The notes beneath the pieces were generated by a model. It had not been told where the DNA came from, did not search any database, and was given only the letters and a program-made list of their open reading frames with translations. A stretch of 64,000 bases of DNA from assembly GCF_018402035.1 (NCBI RefSeq), contig NZ_JAGYJN010000002.1:248001-312000 (forward strand). Direction: 5' to 3'. The translations under genes were made by a program, and so were the position numbers. Position 1 is the first letter of the stretch; every line of letters begins with the position of its first letter. The stretch is from Roseicyclus sp. (GTDB lineage: Bacteria > Pseudomonadota > Alphaproteobacteria > Rhodobacterales > Rhodobacteraceae). Below, piece by piece: positions 19,102 through 26,343 of this stretch.

Positions 19102-20019
19102 ATGTCTTTCGCCATTCCCTTTCCCGATCTGTCGCCGGCGCTGTTCTCGGTGACGATCGGCAATTTCGAATTGGCGCTGCGCTGGTATGCGCTGGCCTAT
19201 ATCGTGGGCTTGTTGGCCGGGTGGTGGCTGATCGCGCGCGCGTTGGCGCGGCCCGCATTATGGGCAAATCACACGGCACCCATGCCACCCGAAAAAGCCG
19301 AAGGGCTTTTGACCGCCGTCATCCTTGGCGTGATCCTTGGCGGCAGGCTGGGCTATGTGGTTTTCTACCAGCCGGGCTATTACCTGCAAAACCCGGCCGA
19401 GATCTTGGCGGTGTGGCAAGGCGGCATGGCCTTTCACGGCGGGCTGATCGGGGTCGCGGTGGCGGGCTGGCTGTTTTGCAGGGTCAACAAGGTCTCGCCG
19501 CTTTCGGTGGCCGACGCCATGTCGATGGTGGTGGCAATCGGCCTTGGGCTTGGGCGGCTGGCCAATTTCATCAATGCCGAGCTTTGGGGCCGGCCCAGCG
19601 ATGTGCCATGGGCGGTGATCTTTCCCGGCGAGGCGGCACAGGCCTGCAGCGGGCCCGTGGGCATCGTGATGACCGATCTGGGCGCGATGTGCGCGCGCCA
19701 CCCCTCTCAGCTCTATCAAGCGGGGCTGGAGGGGTTGGTGATGGGTGCCATCTTGCTGTGGCTGGCTTGGGGGCGGGGCTGGCTGAAAAAACCCGGCGCG
19801 CTGACCGGCATGTTTTTCACGCTGTATGGTCTGGCGCGCCTTATCGTCGAGATGTTTCGCCAACCCGATGCGCAGTTCGTGACACCGGGCAACCCAATCG
19901 GGTTTGCCTTGGCCTTTTCGCCGGAATGGGGGCTGACGATGGGGCAAATCCTGTCGCTGCCGATGATCGCCTTGGGGCTGGGTTTGGTCGTCATGGCGCG
20001 CAAAAGGCGGGCGGGATGA
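19102..20019 (+). CDS. lgt: Prolipoprotein diacylglyceryl transferase
   Basis: Lgt (305 residues) transfers diacylglycerol from phosphatidylglycerol to the lipobox cysteine of prolipoproteins, the first lipoprotein maturation step. It is an inner-membrane protein with about seven TMs. Visible signatures are GLGLGRLANFINAELWGRP (the Lgt signature), GGMAFHGGLIGV and ARHPSQLYQAGLEG. The ATG at 19102 begins MSFAIPFPDLSP, as in relatives; the open leader upstream is excluded. Its stop overlaps the next start (ATGA at 20016-20019), so it heads an lgt-midA-pgeF operon. Confidence 0.95.
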   Translation: MSFAIPFPDLSPALFSVTIGNFELALRWYALAYIVGLLAGWWLIARALARPALWANHTAPMPPEKAEGLLTAVILGVILGGRLGYVVFYQPGYYLQNPAEILAVWQGGMAFHGGLIGVAVAGWLFCRVNKVSPLSVADAMSMVVAIGLGLGRLANFINAELWGRPSDVPWAVIFPGEAAQACSGPVGIVMTDLGAMCARHPSQLYQAGLEGLVMGAILLWLAWGRGWLKKPGALTGMFFTLYGLARLIVEMFRQPDAQFVTPGNPIGFALAFSPEWGLTMGQILSLPMIALGLGLVVMARKRRAG

Positions 20020-21089
20020 GCGCATTGAAGGATCGGCTTTTTGCCCGCATTGCGCGCCTTGGACCGCTCAGCGTTGCCGATTACATGACCGAATGCCTGC
20101 TCCATCCCATGGATGGCTATTACACGACCCGCGACCCTTTGGGCCAGGCGGGGGATTTCATCACCGCCCCCGAGATAAGCCAGATGTTCGGCGAATTGCT
20201 GGGCGCATGGCTGGCGCAAGTCTGGATGGATCAAGGCGCGCCCAACCCCTTCACCTTGGCCGAGCTTGGGCCGGGACGCGGCACGCTGATGGCCGATGCA
20301 CTGCGCGCCACACGTGGCGTTCCGGGTTTTCACACCGCGTTGCGTCTGCATCTGGTTGAGGCCTCCCCCAAGCTGCGCGCGGTACAGGCGGCAACTTTGG
20401 CCGATTATGCACCCAGTTTCCACGACACCCTTGCCGACCTGCCCGAAGCGCCGCTTTTCTTGATCGCCAATGAGTTTTTCGATGCGCTGCCGATCCGGCA
20501 ATTCCAAAAACACGCAGGCGATGACTGGTCTGAACGGATGATCGGGGCCGATGGCGAGCGTTTGATCTGGGGGCTTAGCCCGCCAGCGCCGATTGCTGCC
20601 TTGGCCGGGCGAAAGGATGTTGAGATCGGCCAGATCGTCGAGACCTGCGCCCCAGCCACCGCAATTGCGGGCGAGATCGGGCGTCGCATCGCCACCCATG
20701 GCGGGGCGGCGCTGATCATCGATTACGGTGCGCGCGATAGTCGCGGTGACACGTTTCAAGCACTTGCCGCCCATGCCTATGTCGACCCTTTGGCCACACC
20801 GGGCCAAGCCGATCTGACCGCCCATGTCGCCTTTGGCCCGATTGCCAAGGCCGCTTTGCCCGCGCGCGCCAGCGCGATCTGCCCGCAAGGGGTGTTTCTC
20901 GAACGCCTCGGGATTACGGCGCGCGCCGAGAAACTTGCCCGATCGCTGGGCGGTGCGGCCCTGCAATCGCATATTGCCGCGCACAAGCGGTTGACGCACC
21001 CCGATGAGATGGGCCACCTTTTCAAAGTGCTTGCCCTTACGCCTGAGGGTAGCCCGCTGCCCCCTGCCCTTGATCCCGGCCCACCATGA
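20016..21089 (+). CDS. Class I SAM-dependent methyltransferase, MidA/NDUFAF7 family
   Basis: This 357-residue protein has the DUF185 (MidA/NDUFAF7) pattern: GPLSVADYMTECLLHPMDGYY, DPLGQAGDFITAPEISQMFGELLGAW and the SAM-binding LAELGPGRGTLMADALR. FLIANEFFDALPIRQF and ALIIDYGARD come later. The mitochondrial relative dimethylates an arginine in the complex I subunit NDUFS2; a similar role in NADH dehydrogenase assembly is possible but unproven in bacteria. It overlaps lgt by ATGA upstream and pgeF by ATGA downstream, so translation is coupled. Confidence 0.92.
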   Translation: MSALKDRLFARIARLGPLSVADYMTECLLHPMDGYYTTRDPLGQAGDFITAPEISQMFGELLGAWLAQVWMDQGAPNPFTLAELGPGRGTLMADALRATRGVPGFHTALRLHLVEASPKLRAVQAATLADYAPSFHDTLADLPEAPLFLIANEFFDALPIRQFQKHAGDDWSERMIGADGERLIWGLSPPAPIAALAGRKDVEIGQIVETCAPATAIAGEIGRRIATHGGAALIIDYGARDSRGDTFQALAAHAYVDPLATPGQADLTAHVAFGPIAKAALPARASAICPQGVFLERLGITARAEKLARSLGGAALQSHIAAHKRLTHPDEMGHLFKVLALTPEGSPLPPALDPGPP

Positions 21090-21853
21090 CCGTGACACTG
21101 ACCCTCGACATCGTGACCTCACCGCTGCTCGACGGCGTGGCGCATGGCTTTTTCGGGCGGCGCGGTGGCGCATCGTCGGGGATCTTCGAAGGGTTGAATT
21201 GCGGCGGCGGCTCATCCGATCAGGCCGAGATCGTGGCGATGAACCGCGACCGCGTGGCAGATGCCATTGGCGTGTCGCCCGAACGGCTGGTCAGCGTGCA
21301 TCAAGTGCATTCCGCCACCGCCGTAACCTTGCACGAGCGCCCGGTCGAGCGGCCACGCGCCGATGCGATTGTCACCAATACACCCGGCCTTGCGCTTGCG
21401 ATCCTGACCGCAGATTGCCAGCCGGTCTTGTTTGCCGACCGTAACGCAGGCGTCATCGGGGCCGCGCATGCCGGGTGGCGGGGCGCGCTGGACGGGGTCT
21501 TGGAAGCCACGATTGACGAGATGATCGCAGCAGGTGGCGCGCGCGAAAATATCCATGCCGTGATCGGCCCCACGATCAGCCAACGCGCCTATGAGGTCGG
21601 TCAGGAGTTTCTTGAACGCTTCTTGGATGAAGACCCCGACAGCGCGCGGTTTTTCATCAACGGCCAAGAGGGGCGCTACCTGTTCGATCTGCCGGGCTAT
21701 GGGTTGATGCGGTTGCGCGCCGCGGGCATCGGATCGGCGGAATGGACGCGTCATTGCACCTATAGCGACGAGGCGCGCTTTTATTCCTATCGCCGCGCCA
21801 CCCATCGCGGCGAGGCTGATTATGGGCGGCTGATCTCGGTGATTCGTCTCTGA
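21086..21853 (+). CDS. pgeF: Peptidoglycan editing factor PgeF (YfiH family)
   Basis: This 255-residue YfiH/PgeF-type protein is a metal enzyme that removes or prevents mis-incorporated residues in cell-wall precursors; older annotation called it polyphenol oxidase. The predicted metal ligands have the family spacing: His75 (VHQVHS), Cys111 (LTADCQPVLFAD) and His128 (GAAHAGWRG). The C-terminal YSYRR and THRGEADYGR segments are also typical. It is third in the lgt-midA-pgeF operon. A short GGGC/GCCC hairpin near 21868-21888 may mark the transcript end. Confidence 0.93.
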   Translation: MTVTLTLDIVTSPLLDGVAHGFFGRRGGASSGIFEGLNCGGGSSDQAEIVAMNRDRVADAIGVSPERLVSVHQVHSATAVTLHERPVERPRADAIVTNTPGLALAILTADCQPVLFADRNAGVIGAAHAGWRGALDGVLEATIDEMIAAGGARENIHAVIGPTISQRAYEVGQEFLERFLDEDPDSARFFINGQEGRYLFDLPGYGLMRLRAAGIGSAEWTRHCTYSDEARFYSYRRATHRGEADYGRLISVIRL

Positions 21854-22146
21854 AACGTGTGAAATCGGGCATAGCCGCCCGAATTGTCGCCAGCGCCGAT
21901 CAAATCAGGCAGCTTTTGGCCGCAACCTGCCCCAACTTTGCCCCGATCATCCGCTGCGCGCTGTGCGCCGATCCGCCGAGGTCAGGAAAAATTGATATAT
22001 TGGCCAAAGCAGTTTGCCACAAAATCGCCGCGCGAATTTACCTTGCGTTGAAGAGTTTGCCGTAAGTCTGCCGGAAAGGACCGGCATATTCAGTCTCAAG
22101 CCCAACAATGGGCAAACCGACACATACAGGCAAAAGGACAAAGCAG

Positions 22147-22278
22147 ATGAAAACGCGTCGTTGGATGAAAGCGGTTCTGGTCGAGGCCAAGAAAGAACAG
22201 ATCGAGATGCCCTGGGCGCGCGCGAAACGTGCCAAGCGGCGGTCGGCAAAGCCGGCCTTGCTGAAGGCCGCCGGATAA
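22147..22278 (+). CDS. Small basic protein, 43 residues, function unknown
   Basis: A short open frame starts with ATG at 22147 after a good AAGGAC ribosome site and ends with TAA at 22276. The product is MKTRRWMKAVLVEAKKEQIE followed by MPWARAKRAKRR and SAKPALLKAAG. It is strongly basic, with Trp6 and MPWAR as recognisable points. A clear terminator follows 43 bp later and a 293-bp gap precedes it, so it looks like an independent transcription unit. I believe similar short proteins with an MKTRRWMK start occur in Rhodobacterales, but I could not check. A nucleic-acid or membrane interaction is possible. Confidence 0.72.
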   Translation: MKTRRWMKAVLVEAKKEQIEMPWARAKRAKRRSAKPALLKAAG

Positions 22279-22320
22279 GGCGGACCGCGTCAGCGCAACC
22301 GATGCGCTTGCTTGCAATCA

Positions 22321-22347
22321 GGGTGGCCAGAATGGCCGCCCTTTTTT
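22321..22347 (+). terminator. Rho-independent terminator after the 43-residue gene
   Basis: GGGTGGCC...GGCCGCCC forms an 8-bp stem with one G-T pair around AGAAT, followed by six T. It follows the small gene and lies 20 bp from the convergent Lrp gene end. Confidence 0.85.
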
Positions 22348-22366
22348 ATGCCAAAACCGCTTGGGC

Positions 22367-22876
22367 TTAGCTGTTTTGCGCCACGCGCTCTTCGACCACA
22401 TCGAAGGGCACACCGGGCGTGTCCTTGGACCCCCGGATCACCAACGACGTTCGGACGCTGGCCACATTGGGCGCGGCCGTCAATTGGCCGGTCAGAAAAC
22501 TCTGAAAGGTGGACAGGTCAGGGGCCACGCATTTCAAGATGAAATCGATCTCGCCGTTGAGCATGTGGCACTCGCGCACAAGCTGCCATCCGCGGCAGCG
22601 CTCTTCAAAGGCGACAAGATCCGCCTCGGCTTGGCTATGCAGGCCGACCATGGCAAAGACCTGCACCTCGAACCCCAAAAGCCTTGGGTCGACATCGGCA
22701 TGGTAGCCGCGGATATATCCCGCTTCTTCCAAGGTGCGCACCCGCCGTAGGCAGGGCGGCGCGGATATGCCGACGCGCTTGGCGAGTTCGACGTTGGTCA
22801 TGCGCCCGTCATCTTGCAATTCCGACAGGATCTTACGATCAATCGGATCGAGCTTTGTCTGTGCCATCTGCTGCAT
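22367..22876 (-). CDS. Lrp/AsnC family transcriptional regulator
   Basis: This protein has about 166-169 residues. The N-terminal winged helix-turn-helix reads [20 protein letters not shown]...[20 protein letters not shown], the Lrp/AsnC DNA-binding pattern. The C-terminal RAM ligand domain includes [20 protein letters not shown] and [14 protein letters not shown]. Such proteins respond to amino acids. It is close to the general Lrp subgroup in length. It is divergently placed from trxB, and a TGCGCAA-N13-TTGCGCA inverted repeat lies between them. The start may be ATG at 22876 or 22867. Confidence 0.92.
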   Translation of the reverse strand: MQQMAQTKLDPIDRKILSELQDDGRMTNVELAKRVGISAPPCLRRVRTLEEAGYIRGYHADVDPRLLGFEVQVFAMVGLHSQAEADLVAFEERCRGWQLVRECHMLNGEIDFILKCVAPDLSTFQSFLTGQLTAAPNVASVRTSLVIRGSKDTPGVPFDVVEERVAQNS

Positions 22877-22919
22877 TTCCCTAAGCGCGTATTGCTTTTC
22901 GAACCGCGTGACAAATATC

Positions 22920-22946
22920 TGCGCAATTTTATTTCACACTTGCGCA
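22920..22946. promoter_or_regulatory. Candidate Lrp/AsnC operator between the Lrp gene and trxB
   Basis: A perfect 7-bp inverted repeat, TGCGCAA (22920-22926) and TTGCGCA (22940-22946), flanks 13 AT-rich bases. Its place just upstream of the regulator gene suits autoregulation, and possibly control of trxB. Confidence 0.5.
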
Positions 22947-23078
22947 ACAAATGTATCATTCCAACCGCGCGTGCAACCCCGTGCCGCAGGGCTTTCGCCC
23001 GGGCGCTGTCCGAATTATATCCCAAAGGCCAAGCCGCCACGACCCAAGCCGCGCGCGCATGATCCAAGGAGCACACCC

Positions 23079-24041
23079 ATGAACCAAACCGCCCGCCACA
23101 CCCGCCTGTTGATCATCGGATCGGGCCCGGCCGGATATACGGCAGGGGTTTATGCCAGCCGCGCCATGCTGTCGCCGATCTTGGTGCAAGGTATCCAACC
23201 CGGCGGTCAGTTGACGATCACCACAGATGTCGAAAACTGGCCGGGCGATGCGTCCGTCATGGGCCCCGATCTGATGGTCCGGATGGAGCATCACGCCAAA
23301 GAAATGGGCTGCGAGATCATTTCCGATCATATCCAGTCGCTTGATCTTTCGGCCCGCCCCTTCCGGGCCGAGGGCGATAGCGGCACCACCTACACCGCCG
23401 ATGCGGTGATCCTTGCGACAGGCGCACAGGCCAAATGGCTGGGCATTCCGTCCGAAGAGCAGTTCAAAGGCTTTGGCGTCTCGGCCTGCGCCACCTGCGA
23501 CGGATTCTTTTATCGCGGGCAAGAGATCGTGGTGGTCGGCGGCGGCAATACGGCGGTCGAGGAAGCGCTGTTTTTGACCAATTTCGCCTCAAAGGTCACG
23601 CTGATCCACCGCCGCGACAGCTTGCGCGCCGAGAAGATCATGCAAGACCGCCTGTTCAAGAACCCCAAGGTCGCGGTGCTGTGGAATCATGAGATCGACG
23701 AGGTCATCGGCAGCGACGGGTCGACCGGTGGGCCGCGCGGTGTCGAAGGGGTTCGCGCTAAACATGTCGAGACGGGCGAGATCACCGAAGTTCCCTGCAA
23801 AGGGTTCTTCGTGGCCATCGGCCATGCCCCCGCGACCGAATTGGTCAAAGACCAGCTTGAATTGCACAATGGCGGCTATGTGAAGGTCGTGCCGGGCACG
23901 ACGCATACCTCCATCCCCGGTGTCTTTGCGGCGGGCGATTTGACCGATCATGTCTATCGCCAAGCCGTGACCAGCGCCGGGATGGGCTGCATGGCGGCCC
24001 TTGATGCGGAAAAATGGTTGGCCGAACACGGGGCCGAGTGA
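23079..24041 (+). CDS. trxB: Thioredoxin-disulfide reductase
   Basis: TrxB (320 residues) is the NADPH- and FAD-dependent reductase that keeps thioredoxin reduced. The FAD motif is [18 protein letters not shown] (N-terminal). The redox centre is Cys137-Ala-Thr-Cys140 in [10 protein letters not shown], and the NADPH motif is [36 protein letters not shown] is the second FAD contact. The ATG at 23079 begins the conserved part and follows AAGGAG. A strong terminator follows. The divergent Lrp regulator and shared operator-like repeat suggest possible control. Confidence 0.95.
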   Translation: MNQTARHTRLLIIGSGPAGYTAGVYASRAMLSPILVQGIQPGGQLTITTDVENWPGDASVMGPDLMVRMEHHAKEMGCEIISDHIQSLDLSARPFRAEGDSGTTYTADAVILATGAQAKWLGIPSEEQFKGFGVSACATCDGFFYRGQEIVVVGGGNTAVEEALFLTNFASKVTLIHRRDSLRAEKIMQDRLFKNPKVAVLWNHEIDEVIGSDGSTGGPRGVEGVRAKHVETGEITEVPCKGFFVAIGHAPATELVKDQLELHNGGYVKVVPGTTHTSIPGVFAAGDLTDHVYRQAVTSAGMGCMAALDAEKWLAEHGAE

Positions 24042-24072
24042 ACGCCAGTCCCTATTTTTTTCCCTTCGTAGG

Positions 24073-24106
24073 AAAGCCCGCCACAGCCATTGTGGCGGGC
24101 TTTTTT
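24073..24106 (+). terminator. Rho-independent terminator of trxB
   Basis: A perfect 13-bp stem, AAAGCCCGCCACA (24073-24085) with TGTGGCGGGCTTT (24091-24103), has a 5-base loop and ends in a run of T. Confidence 0.95.
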
Positions 24107-24119
24107 GTTTGAAATATTA

Positions 24120-24180
24120 GTTCAAACATGAACAAACATCTTGCGTTTTCAACTTTCGCGCAATATGTTCACTTTTGAAC
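24120..24180. promoter_or_regulatory. Paired GTTCA-N4-TGAAC operators around the marR-sat-cysC promoter
   Basis: Two copies of the same palindrome, GTTCA-AACA-TGAAC (24120-24133) and GTTCA-CTTT-TGAAC (24167-24180), lie 47 bases apart centre to centre. A candidate promoter sits between them: TTGCGT (24141-24146), a 17-base spacer and TATGTT (24164-24169). The second operator overlaps the -10 element. The gene begins with a MarR-type DNA-binding domain at 24196, so autoregulation is the simplest reading. Confidence 0.75.
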
Positions 24181-24195
24181 AAGTAAGGCCCGCCC

Positions 24196-26256
24196 GTGTC
24201 CGACACCCCAAACCTGCCCGATGAAGACCTGCTGTTTCGGCTTTTGCGCCAGCTTGATGCCGCGCCCGAGCTGTCGCAGCGCGCAACGGCGCAGGCTTTG
24301 GGGATCAGCCTTGGGCGGCTCAACGCCGTGCTGCGCGCCGTAACCGATGCCGGGCTGGTCCGCATTGCGACCCGCGACAGCACCGACCGACGAAGCCGCA
24401 TGGCCTATGCGCTGACCCCTCAAGGCGCGGCTGAAAAGGCGCGGCTCACCGACAGTTTCCTGTCACGTAAACTTGCCGAGTATGACGCCCTCCATGCCGA
24501 ATTGACCGGCACGGGGAGCGGTGTTTTTTCCCTAAAGACCAGGACCCTAGCTATGCAGACCCATCTTTCACCGATCCAAGAACTCTACGTCGCACCCGAC
24601 AGCGCGCAAAAGCTCAAGCGCGAGGCGGGCGATCTTTTGTCTTGGGATCTGACCGCGCGCCAGACTTGCGATCTGGAACTGTTGATGAATGGCGGCTTTT
24701 CACCCCTTAAGGGGTTCTTGGGGCAGGCCGACTACGAAAGCGTCGTGGAAACCATGCGGCTGGCCGATGGCACGCTCTGGCCCATGCCGATCACGCTCGA
24801 TATCTCGGAAGACTTCGCCGCCAAGGTCGAACCCGGCCAAGATATCGCGCTGCGCGACGCCGAGGGGGTGATCCTCGCGATCTTGTCGATCAGCGACAAA
24901 TACATCCCCAACAAAGCGCGCGAGGCGCAGATGGTATTCGGGGCCGATGATCTGGCACATCCGGCGGTGAACTACCTGCACCATGTCGCAGGGCCGGTTT
25001 ACTTGGGCGGTGCCATCACTGGCATTCAGCCGCCCGTGCATTACGATTTCCGCGCGCGCCGCGACACGCCCAACGAGTTGCGCGCCTATTTCCGCAAGCT
25101 CGGCTGGCGGCGCATCGTGGCGTTTCAGACGCGCAACCCGCTGCACCGCGCGCATCAGGAACTGACCTTCCGCGCCGCGAAAGAGGCGCAGGCGAACTTG
25201 CTCATTCACCCCGTCGTCGGCATGACCAAGCCCGGCGATGTCGACCATTTCACCCGCGTGCGCTGCTACGAGGCGGTGCTGGACAAATACCCATCCGCTA
25301 CCACCACCATGAGCCTCTTGAACCTTGCCATGCGCATGGCAGGCCCGCGCGAGGCGGTCTGGCACGGGCTGATCCGGCGCAACCACGGCTGCACCCATTT
25401 CATCGTCGGCCGCGACCATGCAGGCCCCGGCAAGAACAGCCAAGGTCAGGATTTCTACGGCCCCTATGACGCGCAAATCCTGTTCAAGGAACACGAGGCC
25501 GAGATCGGGCTTGAGATGGTCGATTTCAAACACATGGTCTATGTGCAGGAAAAGGCGCAGTATTACCCCGCCAACGAGGTGCCCGAGGGCGATACCATCC
25601 TCGATATCTCCGGCACCGAACTGCGCCGCCGCTTGCGCGAGGGGTTGGAAATTCCCGAATGGTTTTCCTTCCCCGAGGTGGTGCGCGAGTTGCGCCGCAC
25701 CTCGCCGCCGCGCAGCCAGCAGGGCTTTACGGTGTTTTTCACTGGTCTTTCGGGGTCTGGCAAATCGACCATCGCCAATGCGCTGATGGTCAAGCTGATG
25801 GAGATGGGGGGCCGCCCCGTGACGATTCTCGATGGCGATGTGGTGCGCAAGCACCTGTCATCGGAGTTGGGTTTTTCCAAGGAGCACCGCGACATCAACA
25901 TCCGCCGCATCGGCTATGTGGCCAGTGAGATCACCAAGAATGGCGGCATCGCGATCTGCGCGCCGATTGCCCCCTACACGGCCACACGCCGCGCCGTGCG
26001 CGAGATGATCGAAAGCTTCGGCGCCTTTATCGAGGTGCATGTCGCGACCTCCATCGAGGAATGCGAACGCCGCGACCGCAAAGGCCTTTATAAGCTGGCG
26101 CGCGAAGGCAAGATCAAGGAGTTCACCGGGATCTCGGACCCTTACGAGGCACCGACCGTCGCCGAGTTGGTCGTCGATACCGAAGGCATGGATGTGGATT
26201 ACTGCGCCCACCAAGTGCTATTGAAGCTTGAGAGCATGGGGCTGATCGCCGCGTGA
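24196..26256 (+). CDS. cysNC-type sat/cysC: MarR-type regulatory domain fused to bifunctional sulfate adenylyltransferase/APS kinase
   Basis: One open frame of 686 residues. Residues 1-105 form a MarR/EPS-associated winged helix (DLLFRLLRQLDAAPELSQRA, ALGISLGRLNAVLRAVTDAG, SRMAYALTPQGAAEKARL). From Met120 comes a full ATP sulfurylase (LMNGGFSPLKGFL, FQTRNPLHRAHQEL, GRDHAGPGKNS) and an APS kinase (GLSGSGKSTIANALM; IRRIGYVASEITKNGG). Sat makes APS from sulfate and ATP, and CysC phosphorylates it to PAPS. Relatives normally begin at MQTHLSP, i.e. ATG 24553, which here has AGGAC seven bases upstream. The GTG at 24196 has TAAGG before it. There is no stop between the parts, so either a genuine fusion or two nested products are made. 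The linker (about 106-119) is short. Confidence 0.85.
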   Translation: MSDTPNLPDEDLLFRLLRQLDAAPELSQRATAQALGISLGRLNAVLRAVTDAGLVRIATRDSTDRRSRMAYALTPQGAAEKARLTDSFLSRKLAEYDALHAELTGTGSGVFSLKTRTLAMQTHLSPIQELYVAPDSAQKLKREAGDLLSWDLTARQTCDLELLMNGGFSPLKGFLGQADYESVVETMRLADGTLWPMPITLDISEDFAAKVEPGQDIALRDAEGVILAILSISDKYIPNKAREAQMVFGADDLAHPAVNYLHHVAGPVYLGGAITGIQPPVHYDFRARRDTPNELRAYFRKLGWRRIVAFQTRNPLHRAHQELTFRAAKEAQANLLIHPVVGMTKPGDVDHFTRVRCYEAVLDKYPSATTTMSLLNLAMRMAGPREAVWHGLIRRNHGCTHFIVGRDHAGPGKNSQGQDFYGPYDAQILFKEHEAEIGLEMVDFKHMVYVQEKAQYYPANEVPEGDTILDISGTELRRRLREGLEIPEWFSFPEVVRELRRTSPPRSQQGFTVFFTGLSGSGKSTIANALMVKLMEMGGRPVTILDGDVVRKHLSSELGFSKEHRDINIRRIGYVASEITKNGGIAICAPIAPYTATRRAVREMIESFGAFIEVHVATSIEECERRDRKGLYKLAREGKIKEFTGISDPYEAPTVAELVVDTEGMDVDYCAHQVLLKLESMGLIAA
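24541..24555 (+). promoter_or_regulatory. Internal ribosome site and ATG for stand-alone Sat-CysC
   Basis: AGGAC at 24541-24545 is seven bases before the ATG at 24553, where the conserved Sat sequence begins. It would give a 567-residue Sat-CysC of normal family length. Confidence 0.6.
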
Positions 26257-26289
26257 TCGGCACATTCCCGGCGCGGGTGGCAACCACCG

Positions 26290-26340
26290 CGCCGGGGCTC
26301 TGCCCCGGACCCCGGGATATTTATGAAACGAAGAAAAGCT
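26290..26340. repeat. Hairpin plus GGGATATTT repeat, copy C
   Basis: CCGGGGC-TCT-GCCCCGG forms a 7-bp stem, followed by ACCCCGGGATATTTATGAAA and CGAAGAAAAG. It lies between the convergent sat-cysC and MORN genes and matches the layout of copies B and D. Confidence 0.8.
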
Positions 26341-26343
26341 GGG

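Noticed and set aside
24196-24552. MarR gene as a separate gene ending before sat-cysC
   Set aside because: There is no stop codon in this frame before the Sat start, so the sequence as given encodes a continuous protein; the alternative is kept as a hypothesis in the findings.
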